This document shows, in pieces, positions 42,722 through 50,953 of a stretch of DNA of 64,000 nt. The notes below the pieces were generated by a model. The model did no database searches. It had not been told where the DNA came from and worked only from the letters and a program-made list of their open reading frames with translations. The number at the start of each line of letters is the position of its first letter. The first letter of the stretch is position 1. Location: assembly GCF_030345705.1 (NCBI RefSeq), contig NZ_JAUASW010000002.1:819500-883499 (forward strand), written 5' to 3'. Origin of the DNA: Pelomonas sp. SE-A7. Its GTDB lineage: Bacteria > Pseudomonadota > Gammaproteobacteria > Burkholderiales > Burkholderiaceae_C. The position numbers and the translations under genes are program-made.

Positions 42722-43885
42722 ATGCAATTCGACGTCAACACCCTTTTCAGCCTGCTGCTGATCCAGGCCCTGATGCTGGCCATCATGTTGCCGGCGCTGA
42801 TGGGCTGGCGGGCGGTCAGCCAGGCAGCCAAGGTGGTGCAGGCCGCAGCGGTGCTGCAGTCGTTGGGCTGGATGGGCATCGTGCTGGCCGGGCAATGGCC
42901 GGGGCGCTGGGCCTATGGCGGCGCACTCCTGTGCCTCAGCGCCGGCTTCAGCGCGCTGTGGTGGGCCCTGCAGACCTGGGTCGGCCAGCGGCCGGGACGC
43001 TGGCTGATGATGGGGCTGCCGGTGCTGATGCCGGCGGTCTATGTGATCGCCTATGACTACCCGGGCTTCCGCATGCTGTGGGCCAACGGCCTGCTGGCCG
43101 TTCAGCTGGGCCTGATCTGCCTGGCCCTGGCCTGGCCGGCCAAGCACCTGGAACGCTCCAGCCGGCGCTGGCGCACCTTGTTGTTACTGGCCCTGCTGGC
43201 CGTAGGCGCGCTGACCGCCTGGCGCGCCGTGCTGGGCCTGCAGTCGCCCGATGTGGAACTGCAGTTGCACAGCAGCCATCCGCTCAACATCAGCGCCGCC
43301 ATCCTCAGCCACGTGGCCCTGCTGGCCTGCGCCATGTCGGTGCTGGTGGCCTGGCGGGCCGAGACCGAGTCCACGCTCAAGCGCCTGACCCATACCGATG
43401 CCCAGACCGGCCTGTGCAACCGCCGCTCGTTCACCGCCCGCTCGGTGGACATGATCTCCATGGCCCGCCGCCACAACGAGCCGCTGGCCGCGATGAAGCT
43501 GGACCTCGACAACTTCAAGGCGGTCAACGTCGAGCATGGCGAGGAAGCCGGCGACAAGGCCATCGCCCTGTTCGGCGCCTGCCTGATTCAGGAGATGCGC
43601 CTGGGCGACCTGGGGGCCCGGGTCGGCGGCCAGGAGTTCGCCGTCGTCATGGCGCGCTGCGACGCCCAGGGCCCGCAGGCGCTGGACCAACGCATGCGCA
43701 AGGCCCTGGCCGAGCGCGCGCCCAAGGAGCTGGGTTTTGCCCTGTCCTTCAGCGCCGGCTGGGCCAAGCTACGCCCCGGCGACCGCAGCATCGAGGACCT
43801 GATGCCGCGTGCGGCTGCCGCCCTCTATGCGGCCAAGGAAGCCGGCAAGGGCCGGCTGTGTGCGGAGCCCGGCCTGGAGGAGTAA
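42722..43885 (+). CDS. Membrane GGDEF-domain protein with altered GGQEF site
   Basis: Protein of 387 aa with six or so membrane helices in residues 1-210 and a C-terminal GGDEF domain (THTDAQTGLCNRRSF, LDLDNFKAVN). The active-site motif is G302-G-Q-E-F306. The third residue, normally Asp/Glu and needed to bind metal, is Gln, so cyclase activity is doubtful. The inhibitory-site RxxD (R293-L-G-D296) is preserved at the canonical five-residue distance, so it may act as a cyclic di-GMP receptor. It shares its layout with the GGDEF protein at 31774-32955. The GNAT pair follows 51 bp later. Confidence 0.88.
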   Translation: MQFDVNTLFSLLLIQALMLAIMLPALMGWRAVSQAAKVVQAAAVLQSLGWMGIVLAGQWPGRWAYGGALLCLSAGFSALWWALQTWVGQRPGRWLMMGLPVLMPAVYVIAYDYPGFRMLWANGLLAVQLGLICLALAWPAKHLERSSRRWRTLLLLALLAVGALTAWRAVLGLQSPDVELQLHSSHPLNISAAILSHVALLACAMSVLVAWRAETESTLKRLTHTDAQTGLCNRRSFTARSVDMISMARRHNEPLAAMKLDLDNFKAVNVEHGEEAGDKAIALFGACLIQEMRLGDLGARVGGQEFAVVMARCDAQGPQALDQRMRKALAERAPKELGFALSFSAGWAKLRPGDRSIEDLMPRAAAALYAAKEAGKGRLCAEPGLEE

Positions 43886-43936
43886 AGGCTGGCATGGGGT
43901 TTGCACGGGGTTCCCTATCGACAAGAGGGAGTCTCG

Positions 43937-44509
43937 ATGCAGTACCCGCAACAACTCCAGCTCAGGCCGACCCCGCGTGACCGCGCGCAGGCCGTGCTGC
44001 ACAAGCTGAATTCCGGTGACACCCACTGGATCCCCGCCCTCGCCGAGCTGCTGGTAGACAACGTCCACCAGGGCGCCTGCCTGGGCTTTCTGGCGCCGCT
44101 GTCGCGCTTCGCCGCCCAGGACTACTGGCACCAGGTGCTGGCCCGCCTGGGCCCGCACCACCAGCTCTGGATCGCCTGCGACGGCGAACGCCTACAAGGC
44201 AGCGTCCAGCTCTCGCTGTGCCCGCGGGCCAATGCCCACCACCGGGGCGAGGTCCAGCAGCTGATGGTCCACAGCCGCGCCCGCGGCATGGGCTGGGCCG
44301 GCCGGTTGATGGCCCGGGTGGAATGCGCCGCACTGGCCCAGGGCCGCACATTGCTGGTGCTGGATGCACCGGCCGGCACCCAGGCCGAGGCGGTCTACCT
44401 GCACCTGGACTGGCAGCGGGCCGGCGAGATTCCCGGCCACAGCGCCTGCGCCGACGGCGTTCTGCTCGCCTCGGCGATGTACTACAAGCGCCTGCAGTTG
44501 CCGAGCTGA
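43937..44509 (+). CDS. GNAT-family acetyltransferase (first of a tandem pair)
   Basis: Acetyltransferase of 190 aa. The N-terminal part has ALAELLVDNVHQGACLGFLA. The acetyl-CoA site is VQQLMVHSRARGMGWAGRLM, followed by LAQGRTLLVLDAPAGTQAEAVY and a C-terminal YYKRL. GGGAG lies 6 nt before the ATG. It is clearly paralogous to the next gene, sharing the GFLAPLS, LARLG, GSVQLSLC.RAN, and RTLLVLD blocks in the same order and spacing. The gap to that gene is 2 bp. Substrate unknown. Confidence 0.88.
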   Translation: MQYPQQLQLRPTPRDRAQAVLHKLNSGDTHWIPALAELLVDNVHQGACLGFLAPLSRFAAQDYWHQVLARLGPHHQLWIACDGERLQGSVQLSLCPRANAHHRGEVQQLMVHSRARGMGWAGRLMARVECAALAQGRTLLVLDAPAGTQAEAVYLHLDWQRAGEIPGHSACADGVLLASAMYYKRLQLPS

Positions 44510-44511
44510 GC

Positions 44512-45108
44512 ATGATGGACCGCGAACCCACCCTGCTGCGCCTGGACTCCGCCCAGGCCGGCCGCGCCTGGCTGCCCCAGCTCTGCGATCTGCTGCTGGA
44601 CGAGGTCTCGCATGGCGCCTCGATTGGCTTTCTCGCGCCGCTGTCGGCCGGCGAGGCCCTGGACTACTGGGAGGAGGTGCTGGCCCGGCTCGGCAGCGAG
44701 CACCGGCTCTGGCTGCTGCTGGACGGCCCGCGGCTGCTGGGCTCGGTGCAGCTGAGCCTGTGCGAGCGGGCCAACGGCCGCCACCGGGCCGAGGTGCAGA
44801 AGCTCTTCGTCACCCGCCGCGCCCGCGGCCAGGGCCATGCCCGGCGGCTGATGCAGGCGCTGGAACTGGAAGCCCGGGCCGCCGCCCGGACCCTGCTGGT
44901 GCTGGACACCGAGGCCGGCTCGCTGGCCGAGACCGTCTACCGCCGCCTGGGCTGGCGCCATGCCGGCGAGATTCCGGCCTTTGCCGCAAGCCCTGATGGC
45001 GAGCTACGCGCCACTGCGCTCTACTTCAAGCTGCTGAAGCACAAGCCTCAGCAAGCTGAAGGAACGACGAGCAGTGAACAGCAGCAACAATCCATGGCCC
45101 ACGCATGA
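44512..45108 (+). CDS. GNAT-family acetyltransferase (second of a tandem pair)
   Basis: Acetyltransferase of 198 aa, a tandem duplicate of the preceding gene: LCDLLLDEVSHGASIGFLAP, GSVQLSLCERAN, acetyl-CoA motif VQKLFVTRRARGQGHARRLM, AARTLLVLDTEAGSLAETVY, and ALYFKLLKH. A Gln/Ser-rich C-terminal extension (EGTTSSEQQQQSMAHA) is absent from the first copy, and its coding sequence overlaps the start of the next gene by 35 bp. The start is the first of two adjacent ATGs. Substrate unknown. Confidence 0.88.
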   Translation: MMDREPTLLRLDSAQAGRAWLPQLCDLLLDEVSHGASIGFLAPLSAGEALDYWEEVLARLGSEHRLWLLLDGPRLLGSVQLSLCERANGRHRAEVQKLFVTRRARGQGHARRLMQALELEARAAARTLLVLDTEAGSLAETVYRRLGWRHAGEIPAFAASPDGELRATALYFKLLKHKPQQAEGTTSSEQQQQSMAHA

Positions 45109-46717
45109 GGTCGCCAACCAGGTCGACGAGCTGAGCGGCTACAACCTCTTTGCCAGCGACCCGGCCCTGCAGGAGGGCCTGCAACGCAGCGGCGCCGATT
45201 GGGCCGCCGCACAGTTCCACGGCTATGGCGAAACCCTGGGCAGCGCCGAGACCTATGCGCTAGCCGATGCCGCCAACCGCCACGCGCCCGAGCTGCACAG
45301 CTTCGACGCCCGCGGCCGGCGCATAGACCGGGTCGAGTTCCACCCCGCCTGGGACCAGCTGCTGGCGATGTACCGCGGCCAGGGCCTGGTCGGCCTGGCC
45401 TTCGAACCCGAGGCCCGGCCCGGCCGCTGGGCCGCCTTTGCTGCAGGCTTCTACCTGCATGGCCAGGCCGAGGCCGGCACGCTGTGCCCGGCCACCATGA
45501 CCCAGGCCGCGATCCCGGTGCTGGCGCGCGACCCGCAACTCGCGGCCCTGCTGCCCCAGCTGCGCTCGCCTATGCACGACCCGCGCGACCTGCCCATAGC
45601 CCAGAAGAACAGCCTCTGGATAGGCATGGGCATGACCGAAAAGCAGGGCGGCTCCGACGTGCGCGCCAACAGCACGGTGGCCACGCCTCTTGGTGGTGCC
45701 GGTGGCCGCGAATACAGCCTGCGCGGCCACAAGTGGTTCTTCTCGGTACCCATGAGCGACGCCCACCTGGTCACCGCCCAGACCGAGGCCGGCGTGTCCT
45801 GCTTCTTCGTGCCGCGCTGGCGGCCGGACGGCAGCAAGAACCCGGTCCAGGTCCAGCGGCTCAAGGACAAGATCGGCAACCGCAGCAACAGCAGCAGCGA
45901 GGTCGAGTTCCTCGGCGCCTGGGGCCAGCTGGTGGGCGAGGAAGGCCGCGGCATCCCGACCATCATCGAGATGGCCGGCTACACCCGGCTCAACTGCGTG
46001 ATCGGCAGCGCGGCCCTGATGCGCCAGGCCCTGGTCCAGGCCCTGCACTACAGCCGCCGCCGCGAGGCTTTCGGCCGCCGCCTGGCCGAGCAGCCGCTGA
46101 TGCGCAGCGTGCTGGCCGACCTGGCGCTGGAGAGCGAGGCGGCCTTGCAGCTGTCGCTGCGCCTGGCACAGGGATTCGAGAACGGCGAGCGTGCCTGGCA
46201 GCGCATCCTGGCGCCGGCCGCCAAGCTCTGGGTCTGCAAGCGCGCGGTGGAGTTCTGCGGCGAGGCCATCGAGGTCTTTGGCGGCAATGGCTATGTCGAT
46301 AACGGCGTGATGGCGCGCTTGTACCGCGAAGCCCCGGTCAATTCGATCTGGGAGGGTTCGGGCAATGTGATGGCCCTGGACCTCTTGCGCGCCTTCGCCC
46401 GCGAACCGCAGGAGCTGCTGGCCCTGCTGGACCAATGGCAGTCCGAGGCCGAGCCGCTGCTGCAGGGCGAGATCGAAGCCTTGCGCCGCCAGCTCACCGG
46501 CGACCCAACGCCGCTGGAAGCCCAGGCCCGCTGGCTGGGCCAGCGCCTGGTGCTGCTGGCCCAGGCCATGCTGATGCGCAAGCATGCGCCGGCCTTCATG
46601 GCCGACGCCTTCATCGCCACGCGCTTCGCCAGCCGCGACGGTGGCCGCATCTACGGCGCCCTGGACCTGCGGGCCTTCGACGTGGCGGCCATCCTGGAGC
46701 GGGCCTTCCCGCAGTAA
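45074..46717 (+). CDS. AidB-like acyl-CoA dehydrogenase
   Basis: FAD-containing acyl-CoA dehydrogenase family protein of 547 aa, with the AidB features THEVANQVDELSGYNLFASD, the flavin-binding IGMGMTEKQGGSDVRANST, the DKIGNRSNSSSEVEF segment, and EAPVNSIWEGSGNVMALDLL. E. coli AidB binds DNA and is induced by alkylation; for most homologues the substrate is unknown, and some are annotated isovaleryl-CoA dehydrogenases. The GTG start at 45074 lies inside the upstream GNAT gene with GAAGGA ahead of it. No ATG occurs in the first 90 residues that would keep the conserved N-terminus. Confidence 0.9.
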   Translation: MNSSNNPWPTHEVANQVDELSGYNLFASDPALQEGLQRSGADWAAAQFHGYGETLGSAETYALADAANRHAPELHSFDARGRRIDRVEFHPAWDQLLAMYRGQGLVGLAFEPEARPGRWAAFAAGFYLHGQAEAGTLCPATMTQAAIPVLARDPQLAALLPQLRSPMHDPRDLPIAQKNSLWIGMGMTEKQGGSDVRANSTVATPLGGAGGREYSLRGHKWFFSVPMSDAHLVTAQTEAGVSCFFVPRWRPDGSKNPVQVQRLKDKIGNRSNSSSEVEFLGAWGQLVGEEGRGIPTIIEMAGYTRLNCVIGSAALMRQALVQALHYSRRREAFGRRLAEQPLMRSVLADLALESEAALQLSLRLAQGFENGERAWQRILAPAAKLWVCKRAVEFCGEAIEVFGGNGYVDNGVMARLYREAPVNSIWEGSGNVMALDLLRAFAREPQELLALLDQWQSEAEPLLQGEIEALRRQLTGDPTPLEAQARWLGQRLVLLAQAMLMRKHAPAFMADAFIATRFASRDGGRIYGALDLRAFDVAAILERAFPQ

Positions 46718-46723
46718 CAAGCC

Positions 46724-47530
46724 TCAGGGCAGGACTTCGCGCACCGCCTCCAGGTAGCGCGGAAAGGCCTGCAGGTCGTTGTGGCCGGCGCCCGGGATGC
46801 GCACCAGGCGCGACTGCGGCTGGCCGGCCTGCAGGCTTTCGCTCTGGGCCGGCGGGATCAGCTCGTCGCGGTCCCCATGGATCAGCAGCAGCGGACCCTG
46901 CCAGGCCTGCAGCGAGCCGGCCGTGTCCAGCGGATAGCGCAGCAGCGGCGTGGGCAGCAGCGGGAAATGCAGGCGCATCAGCTCGACCATGCGCGTGAAC
47001 GGCGAGACGAGGATCAGCTGCTCGGGCCGCACCTCGGCCGCCAGCCCGGCCGCCAGGGCCGTGCCCAGCGAGCGGCCGATGATGATGCGGCGCTTGCCGG
47101 CGTACTGCGGTGAGACCAGGTCCCAGGCCGTGCGCACATCGGCCCGCAGTTGCGCCTCGCTCTCGATGCGGCCGCCGCTCTTGCCGTAGCCGCGGTAGTC
47201 CAGCATGAAGAGGTCGTAGCCGGCGCGCCGGTAGAAATCGGCATTGGCGAACCAGCCCTGCAGATTGCCGCCATTGCCGTGCAGGTAGAAGACCAGGCCC
47301 TTGGGCTCGTCCAGCTTCAGGTGCAGGGCCGACAGCTCGGCGCCACCGGCCACCGGCAGGCGCAGTTCCTTCACGTCGGCGCCGAAGTCGTAGTGGTGCT
47401 CGGCCGGCAAGGCCTCGGGAAAGAAGATCAGCCGCTCCTGCCGCAGGTAGATCCAGACCAGGCCGGCCAGCAGCAGCAGGCCCAGGCCCAGGCCCATTCG
47501 AAACAGCCAGGCGCTCAGCGTCGTGGACAT
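46724..47530 (-). CDS. Membrane-anchored alpha/beta hydrolase
   Basis: Serine hydrolase of 268 aa with one N-terminal membrane helix (MGLGLGLLLLAGLVWIYL). The core has the oxyanion segment YLHGNGGNLQGW, nucleophile Ser in IIGRSLGTALA, Asp in LLIHGDRDELI and His in GAGHNDLQ. It resembles ABHD13/YfhR-type hydrolases. Substrate unknown. It lies 15 bp after the sugar-dehydrogenase-like gene and is convergent with the AidB-like gene. Confidence 0.9.
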   Translation of the reverse strand: MSTTLSAWLFRMGLGLGLLLLAGLVWIYLRQERLIFFPEALPAEHHYDFGADVKELRLPVAGGAELSALHLKLDEPKGLVFYLHGNGGNLQGWFANADFYRRAGYDLFMLDYRGYGKSGGRIESEAQLRADVRTAWDLVSPQYAGKRRIIIGRSLGTALAAGLAAEVRPEQLILVSPFTRMVELMRLHFPLLPTPLLRYPLDTAGSLQAWQGPLLLIHGDRDELIPPAQSESLQAGQPQSRLVRIPGAGHNDLQAFPRYLEAVREVLP

Positions 47531-47545
47531 GTTCTTCGTCGTCGC

Positions 47546-48724
47546 TCAGCGGGCCAGGCGCAAGAGCTTGCCGCTGTCGGTCAGCAGCAGGAGCGCGCCA
47601 TCCGGCGCCTGGCGCACGTCGCGGAAGCGCTCGCCGAGGTCGCCGAACATCGAGGTCCGCGCCGTCACCTGGTTGCCATTGAGCTGCAGCCGCCACAGCG
47701 CCTGCCCGGCCAGCGCGCCGGAGAACAGCTGGCCCTGCCACTCGGGGAACATGGCGCCGGTGTAGAAGGCCAGGCCCGCGGGCGCGATGGAGGTCGGCAC
47801 CCAGTAGGTCAGCGGCTCCACATAGGTCGGCGCATGGATGCCACCGCCGAGCCGGCAACCGTCGCCAACCGGGTCGCCGTAGTTGCAGCCATAGCTCTTC
47901 ACCGGCCAGCCGTAGTTGGCGCCGGCGCGGGCGATGTTGATCTCGTCGCCGCCCTGAGGCCCATGCTCGCTCACCCACAGTTCGCCGGTGGTCGGATGCA
48001 GGGCCGCGCCTTGCGGATTACGGTGGCCCAGGCTCCAGATACCGGGCCGCGCGCCGACGCCGAAGGCCGGGTTGTCGTTCGGCAGGCTGCCGTCGCGGTT
48101 GATGCGCACCACCTTGCCCAGGGTCTGTGCCAGGTCTTGCGCCGGGCTGCCCTGCTGGCGCTCGCCCAGGGTCACGAACAGGGTCTTGTCGCGAGCGAAC
48201 ACCAGGCGTGAGCCGAAATGCCCGCTACCGGTGACCTTGGGCGCCTGGCGGAAGATCACCGTCACGTCCTGCAGCGCATTGCCGACCAGGCGACCGCGTG
48301 CCACCGAGGTGCCGGCCCGGCCGGCCTCGGCGCCGACGCCGGGTTCGGAATAGCTGAGGTAGACCCAGGGCGTGGTCGAGAAATCGGGATCGATGGCCAC
48401 ATCCAGCAGGCCGCCCTGCCCGGCCGAATTGACCGCGGGCACACCGCTGATCGTCGTCGCCACGCCCTGGCCTCCGGCCGGCAAGCGCACCAGGCTGCCG
48501 CCGCGCTGGGTCACCAGCATCTGGCCGTCGGGCAGGAAGGCCAGGCCCCAGGGGTTCTGCAGGTCGCTGCGCAGCGTGGTCAGCTGCGGCGGCGTGGTCG
48601 GCACGGGCGTCGGTGCAGGTGTGGGCGCAGGTCCAGCCGAAGCGCCACCGCCGCCACCGCATCCTGCGATCAGCCACAGCAGCAGGCCCAGCAGGGTCCA
48701 GGCGGAGCGACGGTTGCTTTGCAT
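47546..48724 (-). CDS. PQQ-dependent sugar dehydrogenase-like lipoprotein
   Basis: Six-bladed propeller of the soluble glucose dehydrogenase/YliI (Asd) family, 392 aa. A lipobox with Cys near residue 22 (WLIAGC) is followed by a Gly tract and a Pro/Thr linker. Family motifs include LQNPWGLAFLPDGQMLVTQR, GGLLDVAIDPDF, SGHFGSRLVFARDKTLFVTL, IWSLGHRNPQGAALHP with the PQQ-site Arg, and LWVSEHGPQGGDEIN. It would oxidise sugars at the membrane or periplasm using PQQ. The ATG at 48724 has GGGAG 7 nt upstream; an earlier ATG (48745) is less favoured. Confidence 0.9.
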   Translation of the reverse strand: MQSNRRSAWTLLGLLLWLIAGCGGGGGASAGPAPTPAPTPVPTTPPQLTTLRSDLQNPWGLAFLPDGQMLVTQRGGSLVRLPAGGQGVATTISGVPAVNSAGQGGLLDVAIDPDFSTTPWVYLSYSEPGVGAEAGRAGTSVARGRLVGNALQDVTVIFRQAPKVTGSGHFGSRLVFARDKTLFVTLGERQQGSPAQDLAQTLGKVVRINRDGSLPNDNPAFGVGARPGIWSLGHRNPQGAALHPTTGELWVSEHGPQGGDEINIARAGANYGWPVKSYGCNYGDPVGDGCRLGGGIHAPTYVEPLTYWVPTSIAPAGLAFYTGAMFPEWQGQLFSGALAGQALWRLQLNGNQVTARTSMFGDLGERFRDVRQAPDGALLLLTDSGKLLRLAR

Positions 48725-48833
48725 GACGGAGCTCCCTGCGTTCATTGCGGGTCGAGCGGGCCAGTCTAGTGCAGGGGCTTGCGCCTGTTGGTGACCAAGC
48801 GTAGCTTGCCGCCATGGCTGCCAGGGAGACCGG

Positions 48834-50054
48834 ATGAAGAACCCGCTGCGGAGACGACTAGTCTGTGCCTTGCTGCTGCTGACGCTGGCCCTGCCGGTCC
48901 GGGCCATCGACCCCGGCGTGGTGCTGGACTGGGCGGCGCAGGCCACGGCCAGCATAGAAATGCTGCCCGCGTCGCGCCAGCCGCGCGCGTCGGCAATGGT
49001 CGATCTGGCCGTCTTCAATGCGTTGAACGCCATCGAGCCCCGCTACCGCGGCTACGGCCCGCCGCTGGAAGCGAGTCCGCAGGCCTTGCCGGAAGCGGCC
49101 GTGGCCGCCGCCGTCTGGGGCGTGCTCAGCAATGAGCCACAGGCCGAGCACAGCCGCCTGGCGCGCGCCTACCAGGACGCCATCGCCCGCCTGCCCGAGG
49201 GCGCGGCACGCCAGGCCGGCATTGCGCTGGGCCTGCGGGCGGCCCAGCAGCTGATTGCGCTGCGCGCCGAGGATGGCTTCGAGCACGTGGCCGGCCCGCA
49301 GCCGGCGGCTTCCAGCGGCTTGTTCCAGACGATCCCGGGCCGCGGCGCCTCGGCCTTCCGGATCAACAAGCAGCCCTTGAACCCGCTGGGCGTGATCAAC
49401 ATCGACCGCTTCGAGCCGGGCGCCCCGCCCTCGCCTGAAAGCGAACTGGCCAAGCGCGAACTGGTCGAGGCCAAGACGCTCGGAGGCCGGCAGAGCAGCA
49501 GCCGCACGGCCGACCAGACGGCGGCCGCCCTGTTCTGGAACTCGGGCCCGCCGGGCGACGAGCAGCAGTTCATCCGCGGCCTGCTCCATGCCCAGCCGCT
49601 GCCCGCGCTGGAGACGGCGCGCCTGCTGGCCCTGCTGTCGATGAGCGACTTCGACTCGCGCCTGCTGGGCAGCCGGCTCAAGCTCAAGCACCAGCGCTGG
49701 CGCCCGCAGACCGCCATCGCCAGCGAGTTCACGCCGGCTGCGCAGCGCGATGCGAGCTGGCTGCCGCTGCTGCGCACGCCGGTCGATCCCGAGTACCCAT
49801 CGGGTTATGCGCTCTGGGCCGGTGTGCTGGAGGCACTGCTGCCGCTGGTCCAGCCCAAGGCACTGGAGCGCTTCAATTCGGCCACCGGCCAGACCCGGCA
49901 ATGGGCCAGCGTCCAGGCCCTGGCCGAGGAGATGGGCCAGTCGCGGATCTGGGGCGGCGTGCATTTCCGCAGCTCCATCGAGGCCGGCCGCCGACTGGGC
50001 CGCCAGGTGGCCGAGGAAATCCTGGCCAACCAGCTGCAGCCGCTGGCGCGCTGA
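48834..50054 (+). CDS. PAP2/vanadium haloperoxidase-like exported protein
   Basis: Exported protein of 406 aa (signal peptide to LPVRA) of the vanadium-dependent haloperoxidase/PAP2 superfamily. Two of the three phosphate or vanadate-binding motifs are intact: KLKHQRWRP (Lys and Arg) and QSRIWGGVHFRSSIEAG (Arg and His). The middle motif PSGH reads PSGY (PEYPSGYALW), so the acid-base His is replaced by Tyr. Catalysis is therefore uncertain. Divergent from the sugar-dehydrogenase-like gene and convergent with the DUF2785 gene (3 bp apart). Confidence 0.85.
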   Translation: MKNPLRRRLVCALLLLTLALPVRAIDPGVVLDWAAQATASIEMLPASRQPRASAMVDLAVFNALNAIEPRYRGYGPPLEASPQALPEAAVAAAVWGVLSNEPQAEHSRLARAYQDAIARLPEGAARQAGIALGLRAAQQLIALRAEDGFEHVAGPQPAASSGLFQTIPGRGASAFRINKQPLNPLGVINIDRFEPGAPPSPESELAKRELVEAKTLGGRQSSSRTADQTAAALFWNSGPPGDEQQFIRGLLHAQPLPALETARLLALLSMSDFDSRLLGSRLKLKHQRWRPQTAIASEFTPAAQRDASWLPLLRTPVDPEYPSGYALWAGVLEALLPLVQPKALERFNSATGQTRQWASVQALAEEMGQSRIWGGVHFRSSIEAGRRLGRQVAEEILANQLQPLAR

Positions 50055-50057
50055 GGC

Positions 50058-50936
50058 TCAGCCCAGGCGCTTGAGCGCCGCGCTGACCGCCGGCAGAAGC
50101 CGCGCCTTCAGCGCCTCGTCGCGTAGCTCGTTGAGGCTCACATAGAGCGGCCAGAGGAACTCGCGGGCGTTGTGCAGGCGGGCCAGCTCGGCGGTTGTGG
50201 GTGTCGAGGAAGGTGGCAGCACGCTGGCCAGGGCGCCGTTCAGCCATTGCTGCCATTCGTCGGCCGACAGCTCGCCGCGCCAGGCCGCGAACAAGGCCGG
50301 GCGGGCCAGGCGCTGGCCTTCGCCGAACTGGTAGGCATGGGCTTCGCCGGCCAGCACTTGCGAAGCCACGGCCTGCAGGATGCGGCGCTGGGCCGCGCCG
50401 TCCAGGGCCGGGTTCAGACTCAGCTGCATCAGCAGGTCGGCGCCATGGGCCACGCCATGGCGCCAGCCCTCGCCGGGCGTGTAGCCGCGCCTGTCCTTGA
50501 CGCTGGCCAGGTAGGCGCAGGCCTTGGCCAGCAGCTCGGCGCGCTGCTCCGGATTCAGGAAGGGCTGCAGCCGGTCGACACGAGCGACCTCGGCCAGCGT
50601 CAGGGCCGCGAATGGCGCGTGGACGCCGGCAGCGTCCTGACTTTGCAGAGCAAGCAGCAAGGATTCACGCAGCGACTGCAGCGTGGCGGGCTGCAAGGCC
50701 TTGGCACGCATCCATTGCGAAAGCAGCTCGAAGGCCAGGCCGTCGCGCAGCGCAGGGTCAGGGCTTGCCAGGCAGCCGGCCAGCGCCAGGGCCTGGGGCT
50801 GGAGAGCCGCAAGCTCGGCTTCGCTGGGCTGCGCCTTCAGCGCCGATTTCATCTCGGCCGCCCGCGGCGGGCAGGCTGCAAGCGTGGTGGCACTGAGGCC
50901 GGAGAACAGCAGCAAGGCAGGCAGCAGGCGGCGCAT
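50058..50936 (-). CDS. DUF2785 family exported protein
   Basis: Protein of 292 aa with a signal peptide (LLPALLLFSGLSATTLAA). The helical domain has the DUF2785 hallmark RRGYTPGEGWRHGVAHGADL and LWPLYVSLNELRDEALKARL. The family function is unknown; the conserved Arg/His/Asp residues suggest an enzyme or lectin-like helical toroid. It lies 17 bp after the M28 peptidase gene, so the two are probably cotranscribed. Confidence 0.85.
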   Translation of the reverse strand: MRRLLPALLLFSGLSATTLAACPPRAAEMKSALKAQPSEAELAALQPQALALAGCLASPDPALRDGLAFELLSQWMRAKALQPATLQSLRESLLLALQSQDAAGVHAPFAALTLAEVARVDRLQPFLNPEQRAELLAKACAYLASVKDRRGYTPGEGWRHGVAHGADLLMQLSLNPALDGAAQRRILQAVASQVLAGEAHAYQFGEGQRLARPALFAAWRGELSADEWQQWLNGALASVLPPSSTPTTAELARLHNAREFLWPLYVSLNELRDEALKARLLPAVSAALKRLG

Positions 50937-50953
50937 GGATCCTCGTCGTCAAG

